The notes under the pieces are model-generated. The model worked only from the letters and a program-made list of their open reading frames with translations, did no database searches and had not been told where the DNA came from. From an uncultured Flavobacteriales bacterium (GTDB lineage: Bacteria; Bacteroidota; Bacteroidia; Flavobacteriales; UBA1820), in the NCBI GenBank assembly GCA_959608625.1, contig CAUHQV010000005.1:1-64000 (forward strand): a stretch of DNA of 64,000 nt, read 5' to 3'. Made by a program: the position numbers and the translations under genes. Shown here in pieces: positions 58,196 to 64,000 of this stretch. Positions within the stretch are counted from its first letter, which is position 1, and each line of letters begins with the position of its first letter.

Positions 58196-58224
58196 ACAAT
58201 GCCCGCTATTTTAGCGGGCATTGT
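58196..58224 (+). terminator. Hairpin after the propeller gene
   Basis: ACAATGCCCGCT-ATTT-AGCGGGCATTGT, 12-bp stem, with little T tract. It lies between convergent genes. Confidence 0.6.
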
Positions 58225-58244
58225 AGAATGAGGGGTGTGGGGTT

Positions 58245-59609
58245 TTACTGGAATTCTTGTCTGAAGTCGTCTGTTTCAGCGCGAATGATAATTTCAGGAT
58301 TCCCTTTGAGGTCGGGCAAATCGAAAGCGTCCAGTACGTCGCTGCCCGTCAAATCCCGGACAGAGCCGTCAGGCCCTTTGTACATACAGTAAATAGTGCC
58401 GCCTTCCATATTCATGATTTGCATGTTCAATCTGGGAGTCGTTCCGCCTTTAATGGTGATGGAATTCAGCATCGAGTGGAGGAAAACCGTGCGCGGCGTG
58501 CCGTTTGGATCGATATAGTCCAAAGATGTCTGGCTATCCAACCCGCTTCCCAGATAATACCTAAGATCTAAAGTATAATCGGGAATTGCGTCTGCAAAGT
58601 GTGCTATGTAAGTTCTTGGGTTGGTATCCGGTACCGATAGGGTGTATGAGGCCGAATTGCTGACCCGCTGGCCATTGAGCGTCCAATAAATGAAGATGAA
58701 CCCGGGATTCGGAGTGGCTTTAATGGTAAAAGGCGTATTCACTTTGTAGTATCCGCTGCCGCTGACGGTTCCGGTCCCGGAAGTTTGCACGGTTATTTTC
58801 GCTGTATTAGCCGGTTTGAAATGCGCCTTAAAGGTGAACGGGTAGTGGTTGTAATTCAGGGTAATAGATGTAGAGGCCGAATTCACATTATATACGGTCG
58901 GCATTTTCGACTCCCATCCGGCGCGCTGTCCAATGATCTCCCAGCGTTCGAAATCATAGCCAGCTTTTGGGGTTGCCGTAATCTGGAAAGGAGCCTTCGA
59001 ATATTCGCCTCCACCGGCAACGGTGCCCATGGCCGGATCGGCCGAAACGACGGTGGACAATGTTTTTGGGCGGGGGGTTTTCATTATTACAGGCTGGATA
59101 ATATGAGTCCCTGTGCCCGGAGACGTAATAAGGATGGATGTGTCGGATACATCCTTATAATCCAGAAGAGCTCCCGGCAAGAGGTTCCCTCCAACCCCAT
59201 AGTCGTAAAAATTCCACCCGATTACACTGGCGGAGTCTTTCCCGTCAAGGGAGATATCCCCCATTTTTTTAATGGGCACCCAGACTTCCAATTTTTCTCC
59301 ATATTTAAGACCTTTATTAAAGAGAAGCCCATTATATCCAAAATGCGTTCCGCTGGCCTCCTTCTTGCCCATCAGAATTATAGTCTGCCAGGATGGGTCG
59401 GGCATCGCATGGAAATAGGCATATTGATCCAGACTGCCCAGATGGTATAAAGAATCCCACTTATAGTATAAATCTCCCATTAGTGTATCTTCCGGGGGGA
59501 GTTGGGCGGATACCATACCTGGATCATTAGCCGGAGCGTTCAGGTCTGATTTACTGCACGCAGCAAAACCCATTACTGCGATTAAGATTGTTAATAATGT
59601 TTTTTTCAT
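58245..59609 (-). CDS. Large lipoprotein with InlB-like repeats and C-terminal YxDxxG domain
   Basis: A 454-residue lipoprotein with lipobox FAAC (Cys18), SKSD following. The N-terminal part (about 30-165) is an unrecognised domain. Two InlB B-type repeats follow at about 185-340 (GTVAGGGEYSKAPFQITATPKAGYDFERWE and GTVSGSGYYKVNTPFTIKATPNPGFIF). The C-terminal 100 residues begin around DYIDPNGTPRTV (residue 364) and match the shared domain of 45348, 49748 and 51375, including the following GGTIYCMYKGPDGSVRDL. An adhesin-like surface role is plausible. Confidence 0.75.
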   Translation of the reverse strand: MKKTLLTILIAVMGFAACSKSDLNAPANDPGMVSAQLPPEDTLMGDLYYKWDSLYHLGSLDQYAYFHAMPDPSWQTIILMGKKEASGTHFGYNGLLFNKGLKYGEKLEVWVPIKKMGDISLDGKDSASVIGWNFYDYGVGGNLLPGALLDYKDVSDTSILITSPGTGTHIIQPVIMKTPRPKTLSTVVSADPAMGTVAGGGEYSKAPFQITATPKAGYDFERWEIIGQRAGWESKMPTVYNVNSASTSITLNYNHYPFTFKAHFKPANTAKITVQTSGTGTVSGSGYYKVNTPFTIKATPNPGFIFIYWTLNGQRVSNSASYTLSVPDTNPRTYIAHFADAIPDYTLDLRYYLGSGLDSQTSLDYIDPNGTPRTVFLHSMLNSITIKGGTTPRLNMQIMNMEGGTIYCMYKGPDGSVRDLTGSDVLDAFDLPDLKGNPEIIIRAETDDFRQEFQ

Positions 59610-59855
59610 GCTGAAATTGTGTTTTAGTATTAATAAAGTATAAAGTTTTTTTCTTTATCTTTTTGGTTGGTTAGTAAATCTTTAGATTATTTTTGTATTT
59701 GTTTTTTACTAGACTTCACCTTTGTTGTAGTTGTTTCAAATATAATATATATTTATTTTTAGCTAAAATATATCTGATTTTTTTTACAGTTTTTGATTAT
59801 ATTTTTTTGCCTGTTTCATTTTTCCTATTTTTGTAGAAACTAGCCTTTGTGGAAA
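59610..59855. other. AT-rich divergent promoter region
   Basis: Very AT-rich spacer between the divergent lipoprotein genes. A -7 box TATTTTTG (59826-59833, plus strand) lies 22 bp before the next gene. No CDS is seen. Confidence 0.45.
59826..59833 (+). promoter_or_regulatory. -7 promoter box TATTTTTG
   Basis: 22 bp upstream of the ATG at 59856; TTTG at 59806-59809 gives a 16-bp spacer, shorter than ideal. Confidence 0.5.
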
Positions 59856-60596
59856 ATGAAAAACTATCCTGTACTTGTATTTTGCCTGGCGGTATTTTCC
59901 TGCTCGACCGGGAATAAAACGGAAAACACCGTCACCGGGATGTGGGCGGAAGACAATGCCCATCGGCACATCCTGAATCGGGAGAACCCTGATACCTGGG
60001 ACATGAAAATGCTGAACGACGATATTAGCCGTATCTCTTACCACAAGGATTCCCAACTGCCGATGGAAGGCATATTCCCGGAGCCCCACTACGAAATTCA
60101 GATGAAAGGCACTTTCAGCAGTTCGGGAAACGTGGGCGGCGAAGTACGACTGGAGGGCCGTAATATTTTCTACGAATCTTTTTTTACGGGACGGAACGTC
60201 AATAACGCGCCGTATATCGGCGAAAAAGAAGATGAAATATTTTTCCTGATCCTGGTACTTACGGATGAAGATGAAAATGAATATAATTCGCATATATCTT
60301 CCCGGAATAATCCGGATATCATGGGGCAGGGCCGGTTCGACACCAAGGATTCCAAGGTGGACTATATCGCCTTCCTTACGGCTGACAGGGACAATTATGC
60401 GATTGTAAACGGACGTTTGTTCAACCTTCGGTTTGGGAGAACGATCCTTGTTGCTCCGCAAAAGGATGGTACATTCCGGTCGATGCAGATTGATTCCCCT
60501 CTGATGGGCGCCGATGATATACGTGTATATGTCGATTCGTTGATCGTGGAGTCCAAGGTTCGCGGTTTCTTTGTCGCTCCCGGAAATATAGAATAG
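59856..60596 (+). CDS. Lipoprotein of unknown function
   Basis: A 246-residue lipoprotein starting MKNYPVLVFCLAVFSC (Cys16). The mature sequence includes YHKDSQLPMEGIFPEPHYEIQMKG, an acidic stretch LTDEDENEYN and a C-terminal VYVDSLIVESKVRGFF. No family recognised. The ATG at 59856 gives a normal signal peptide; a TTG three codons upstream is unlikely. A hairpin lies after the stop. Confidence 0.65.
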   Translation: MKNYPVLVFCLAVFSCSTGNKTENTVTGMWAEDNAHRHILNRENPDTWDMKMLNDDISRISYHKDSQLPMEGIFPEPHYEIQMKGTFSSSGNVGGEVRLEGRNIFYESFFTGRNVNNAPYIGEKEDEIFFLILVLTDEDENEYNSHISSRNNPDIMGQGRFDTKDSKVDYIAFLTADRDNYAIVNGRLFNLRFGRTILVAPQKDGTFRSMQIDSPLMGADDIRVYVDSLIVESKVRGFFVAPGNIE

Positions 60597-60626
60597 AACC
60601 TATAATAGGTGATTATATTATAAAAG

Positions 60627-60658
60627 AAAAAGCAGGAATCATTTGTTCCTGCCTTTTA
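60627..60658. terminator. Bidirectional terminator
   Basis: GCAGGAA / TTCCTGC stem with AAAAA on the left and CTTTT on the right, between convergent lipoprotein genes. Confidence 0.7.
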
Positions 60659-60691
60659 GTTGGGGAAAATTCTCGAATTGCCGAACCGGTT

Positions 60692-61387
60692 TCAGAGGAT
60701 TTCAGAACGATTGTCAATCCATTGTTTTTTTGATTTTATGTAGTCTCCGAGCTGGCATAAAGGATATAATTCGTATCCGTCGGCGTCGGTGTTGTCAGGG
60801 GTTTTGGATACATCCAGATGGGCAATATCCAATTCGGTAGATTTTTCGCCGAGTAAAGCATCGAGGAGTAAAAATGTCCCACCCAAAAACAGATTCCGAT
60901 TAGTCTCTTCATAACCAGGGTAAACGATTTCGATATTTACTTTTGTCGAATCCGGGCTATCCTTTAAAGGATGGAAAAATATTTTGGCCGGATCGAAAGT
61001 ATATCCTTGATACTGGATAGACTGCTTATTTCCCTTAGGCTGCCTGAATGCGGTTATTTTCCAATTTTTCATGGTAGGGGCGCCGCCGACTAACCTTTCT
61101 ACTTGTGGAAACAGTTTTTTGTCCCCGTCCGCAGATATGACTAACTCATATGTGTTAGATGTTTCATCGTAGCCTATTTCGAAGACCAACCCTTCACAAT
61201 AGTCCTTAAGATGTTCCGACAATGTATCAAATAAGGAATATATCCTTTCGTCGGATACTCCGTCCAACGATACAAATTCTTGGCCGTAATCCATGAACCA
61301 TCCCCAAAACTTTTCTTCAGGCGATTGTTTTTTGTGGAGGCAGCTAAATAATCCCATCGCTGATAGTATTAACAGGTACTTTTTCAC
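60692..61387 (-). CDS. Lipoprotein of unknown function
   Basis: A 231-residue lipoprotein with lipobox GLFSC (Cys16). The mature part includes the acidic segment YDETSNTYELVISADGDKKLFPQVERLV and a C-terminal DADGYELYPLCQLGDYIKSKKQ. It has the general look of an ankyrin-free cytosolic-type immunity fold, but no family is recognised and no toxin gene lies next to it. It is the last gene before the initiator tRNA, whose terminator separates them. Confidence 0.65.
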   Translation of the reverse strand: MKKYLLILSAMGLFSCLHKKQSPEEKFWGWFMDYGQEFVSLDGVSDERIYSLFDTLSEHLKDYCEGLVFEIGYDETSNTYELVISADGDKKLFPQVERLVGGAPTMKNWKITAFRQPKGNKQSIQYQGYTFDPAKIFFHPLKDSPDSTKVNIEIVYPGYEETNRNLFLGGTFLLLDALLGEKSTELDIAHLDVSKTPDNTDADGYELYPLCQLGDYIKSKKQWIDNRSEIL

Positions 61388-61401
61388 AGCAGGTATATAA
61401 T

Positions 61402-61430
61402 AAAAAAAGCAGAGATCGCTCTCTGCTTTT
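61402..61430 (-). terminator. Terminator downstream of the initiator tRNA
   Basis: GCAGAGA-TCGC-TCTCTGC stem flanked by an A run that is a T tract on the minus strand. Confidence 0.85.
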
Positions 61431-61434
61431 GTAG

Positions 61435-61507
<73 letters not shown>

Positions 61508-61578
61508 ATGTTTGATAGTGCAAATATACGGCGGAATATCCGCATGTGCAAGTTTTCGGGGGCGAAACTTTTTTTTCG

Positions 61579-61586
61579 TACATTTG
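61579..61586 (+). promoter_or_regulatory. -7 promoter box TACATTTG
   Basis: TACATTTG 25 bp upstream of the ATG at 61612; it supports a transcript running into bioB. Confidence 0.6.
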
Positions 61587-61611
61587 TCTCCGGCTTCAAA
61601 GCCTTCTACGT

Positions 61612-61986
61612 ATGAGAAAAAGCACGGTACTATCTACTCGATCTCCCCTGTATTTCCGGCGCTGGGCGCGCAGGGGATACGCAGCGTTCGCATCGCTCGG
61701 GCGGCAGGTAAAGATATGCCGTTTGCGTACCGATATGTGCGAAGGAGAGGAGCGGAAGGCGCACCGTATTTCCGGTTGCCTGGACGAGGCCGTGTTCCGC
61801 CTCCAGCAAAACGATGTCGATGAAGAGTTGATACCTCCTGAACAGCAAGTGGAACAGCTAGCTGTGCAGTCCGTAGTCCGGATTGTCGCGCAAGCGTATC
61901 CGGCATCGGAGAATTCGTATAGTACATATAACGGAACAGGCCCGCTATTGTCCCCAAAAGGACGGCAGCGGGCCTGTCCTGTTTAG
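61612..61986 (+). CDS. Small Bacteroidota-specific protein with RRW..GYA.F.SLG motif
   Basis: A 124-residue protein starting MRKSTVLSTRSPLYFRRWARRGYAAFASLGRQVKI. The pattern FRRWxRxGYAxFxSLG followed by a short variable tail is one I recognise from many small, usually unannotated Bacteroidota proteins encoded near vitamin or TonB-receptor loci. The role of the family is unknown. The start is supported by a -7 box 25 bp upstream. It ends 11 bp before bioB. Confidence 0.65.
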   Translation: MRKSTVLSTRSPLYFRRWARRGYAAFASLGRQVKICRLRTDMCEGEERKAHRISGCLDEAVFRLQQNDVDEELIPPEQQVEQLAVQSVVRIVAQAYPASENSYSTYNGTGPLLSPKGRQRACPV

Positions 61987-61997
61987 ATAAAAAGCGC

Positions 61998-62972
61998 ATG
62001 AAAACAGAAATACTGAAACAAAAAATCTTCGACGGTGGGGATATTTCCCGGGACGAAGCTTTGGGCCTTTATAAAAACGCCCCGTTGGAGGAACTGCTCC
62101 GGGCCGCAAACGATATACGGCGGCATTTCAGAGGAGACATCCTGGATACCTGCTCGATTATCAATGCCCGTTCGGGGATATGCTCCGAGGATTGTGCGTG
62201 GTGCGCCCAGTCCGTTTCGTACACGACAGGGGTAGCCAAATACGACATTATAGACGAGGATGAAGCTCTCGAAGCCGCCCTGCGCAACGAAGAGTACGGA
62301 GTCCACCGGTTTTCTATGGTTACGGCTTCCCGCGCTTTCCCAAAGGGAAGGGTGGAAAAAGCCTGTGCCATTTACCGGAAGATCCGTGAAAAAGGGAATG
62401 GGAAACTCAGCCTGTGCGCCTCGATGGGACTTCTCGACCGGGAACGGATGGATATGCTGCGGGAAGCCGGGGTTACGCATTACCACATCAACCTGGAGAC
62501 TTCGCGGCGGCTATTCCCGGTGCTGGTGAAAAAGCATACGTACCAGGATAAGATAGAAACCATGCGCCATGCCCGGGAAGCGGGGCTGAAGATATGCTCC
62601 GGGGGGATCATCGGCATGGGGGAAACGGAGGGAGACCGGATCGACCTGGCCCTCGAACTCCGGGCGCAGGGGGTAAAATCCATTCCCCTGAATATTCTGA
62701 ACCCGATAAAAGGGACTCCCTTGGAAAAAACTGTCCCGTTATCGGAAGAGGATGTTTTGCGGACGATAGCCCTCTGGCGGTTCATCAATCCGGGTGCATT
62801 CATACGTTTTGCCGGAGGACGCTTGCTCATTTCGGGGGTCGTGCGCAAGGCCTTTTCTTCGGGGATGAACGCTTTGATGGTAGGAGATATGCTCACCACG
62901 GCCGGCCCGAAGATAGAGGGGGATATGCAACTGATCCGGGAAATGGGATTCGCGGCGAACGAAAAAGAATGA
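61998..62972 (+). CDS. bioB: Biotin synthase
   Basis: Radical-SAM enzyme inserting sulfur into dethiobiotin. The 324 residues contain the radical-SAM cluster CSEDCAWC (Cys62/66/69), the segment ARSGICSEDCAWCAQS and GLKICSGGIIGMGET. Family-typical length and the C-terminal MVGDMLTT are present. bioA starts 4 bp downstream, so biotin genes form an operon with the upstream small gene. Confidence 0.96.
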   Translation: MKTEILKQKIFDGGDISRDEALGLYKNAPLEELLRAANDIRRHFRGDILDTCSIINARSGICSEDCAWCAQSVSYTTGVAKYDIIDEDEALEAALRNEEYGVHRFSMVTASRAFPKGRVEKACAIYRKIREKGNGKLSLCASMGLLDRERMDMLREAGVTHYHINLETSRRLFPVLVKKHTYQDKIETMRHAREAGLKICSGGIIGMGETEGDRIDLALELRAQGVKSIPLNILNPIKGTPLEKTVPLSEEDVLRTIALWRFINPGAFIRFAGGRLLISGVVRKAFSSGMNALMVGDMLTTAGPKIEGDMQLIREMGFAANEKE

Positions 62973-62976
62973 AACG

Positions 62977-64000
62977 ATGGTAAACTACAACAAAATAGAC
63001 CTGAAAATGGATAGGGAACATCTGTGGCATCCCTATACCTCGACCCTCGACCCGCTGCCGGTATATCCGGTCGATCGGTGCAAGGGGGTGTACATCCACC
63101 TGAAAACGGGAGAAAAACTGATCGACGGGATGAGTTCCTGGTGGGCGGTGATCCACGGGTACAACAATCCACGGCTGAACCGGGCGGTAAAAAAACAGCT
63201 GGCGCGCATGTCGCATGTGATGTTCGGCGGCCTGACCCATGCCCCGGCTGTCGGATTGGCCGAAAGGCTGCTCCGGGTGCTGCCCGAAGGATTGGACAAA
63301 ATATTTTATTCGGATTCCGGATCGGTAGCGGTGGAAGTGGCCCTGAAAATAGCCCTCCAATACCAAAGCTCCCGGGGAAAAACGAAAAAGACCGCTTTTA
63401 TGACCCCCCGTAACGGGTATCACGGCGATACCTGGCACGCGATGTCGGTGTGCGACCCGGATACGGGTATGCACGGGATATTTAACGGCCGTTTGGTGGC
63501 ACAGCATTTTGTGGACGCTTTTCCGGGCGGATACGACCGGCCGGTGGACAAGGAGGCCGTCGCCGCGCTCGAACGGGAAATAAAAGAAAAAGCGCCCGGA
63601 TTGGCGGCTTTTATCCTGGAACCCGTAGTGCAGGGCGCCGGGGGGATGCGTTTTTACAACCCGGAATACCTGGTGCATCTGGCGCGCATATGTAAAAAAT
63701 ACGACGTACTGCTGATATTCGACGAGATAGCCACCGGATTCGGCCGTACCGGGCGTTGGTGGGGCGGCCAGCATGCCGGGGTAGTTCCGGACATCATGTG
63801 TATCGGGAAGGCCATAACGGGCGGGTATATGTCCTTTGCCGCGACGATCGCCACCACGCAAGTGGCCGATACGGTCTGCGCGGGCGAGGCGGGATGTTTT
63901 ATGCACGGGCCTACGTTTATGGGCAACCCGATGGCCTGTGCGATCGCCTGTGAAAGTTTCGATATTCTCGAAGAGAAGGGATTTTCCCGGGTAAAAGAAC
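62977..64000 (+). CDS. bioA: Adenosylmethionine-8-amino-7-oxononanoate aminotransferase, 3' end cut
   Basis: PLP enzyme making 7,8-diaminononanoate in biotin synthesis. The 341 visible codons include LWHPYTS, SSWWAVIHGYN, MFGGLTH, YHGDTWHAM, IFDEIATGFGRTG and the PLP-lysine loop CIGKAITGGYM. The start MVNYNKIDLKM lies 4 bp after bioB; an alternative start at MDREHLWHPY is possible. The C-terminus extends beyond the window. Confidence 0.95.
   Translation, partial: MVNYNKIDLKMDREHLWHPYTSTLDPLPVYPVDRCKGVYIHLKTGEKLIDGMSSWWAVIHGYNNPRLNRAVKKQLARMSHVMFGGLTHAPAVGLAERLLRVLPEGLDKIFYSDSGSVAVEVALKIALQYQSSRGKTKKTAFMTPRNGYHGDTWHAMSVCDPDTGMHGIFNGRLVAQHFVDAFPGGYDRPVDKEAVAALEREIKEKAPGLAAFILEPVVQGAGGMRFYNPEYLVHLARICKKYDVLLIFDEIATGFGRTGRWWGGQHAGVVPDIMCIGKAITGGYMSFAATIATTQVADTVCAGEAGCFMHGPTFMGNPMACAIACESFDILEEKGFSRVKE

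Overview
This window is a chromosomal segment of a Bacteroidota (Bacteroidales) bacterium. Support comes from the gene block rpmB-rpmG-DUF4295 protein-ftsY, from promoters with the Bacteroidota pattern TTTG-N19/20-TAnnTTTG, from the near absence of Shine-Dalgarno sequences, and from many lipoproteins of families common in this phylum. The moderately high GC and gene content fit a Rikenellaceae (Alistipes-like) genome; that placement is inference. No rRNA operon, CRISPR array, intact insertion sequence or prophage is visible.

The first half (1-34 kb) is mostly housekeeping. The minus strand carries glmM (cut by the window edge), a lipoprotein and holA. The plus strand follows with L28/L33/DUF4295 and ftsY. 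Then come a GNAT/GDPD pair, RNase Y, a 6S-like RNA between rny and zapA, two FKBP lipoproteins, a YqeY protein, a ferredoxin-nitroreductase and a MATE exporter. A long plus-strand run carries an AI-2E-type transporter, obgE, a zinc-ribbon membrane protein, ung, aroC, apt, hflX and mnmE. An AT-rich GIY-YIG/DUF4357 gene sits just after mnmE. Next are cstA with a secreted Ntn-hydrolase, a beta-propeller lipoprotein and a VOC protein, a cytosolic trypsin-like protease paired with a chaperone-fold-like protein, mntH and a 1-Cys-type peroxiredoxin.

The middle (34-49 kb) holds a Nei-like glycosylase lacking the catalytic proline, a FemAB transferase, an M20 peptidase, NADH dehydrogenase type II, an MgtC-like protein and a DUF5131 protein. 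Two secreted carbohydrate-related proteins and an operon with a CBM9-like protein, an MmcQ protein, a propeller lipoprotein and a nucleotidyltransferase follow.

From about 44.8 to 61.4 kb the region looks accessory. It has wider AT-rich spacers, three tRNAs (Ser, Pro, Arg), four lipoproteins sharing an unrecognised C-terminal domain, a third propeller paralogue, a divergent XRE/Cro-like pair with two palindromic operator candidates, and a decayed secreted repeat protein. A promoter-bearing tandem repeat occurs at two loci (40.2 and 53.8 kb). The window ends with an initiator tRNA, a small conserved protein and bioB-bioA for biotin synthesis, bioA being cut by the edge.

The most promising undescribed items are the protease/chaperone-like gene pair (29.1-31.5 kb), the shared lipoprotein domain, the promoter-bearing repeats and the XRE/Cro-like switch.
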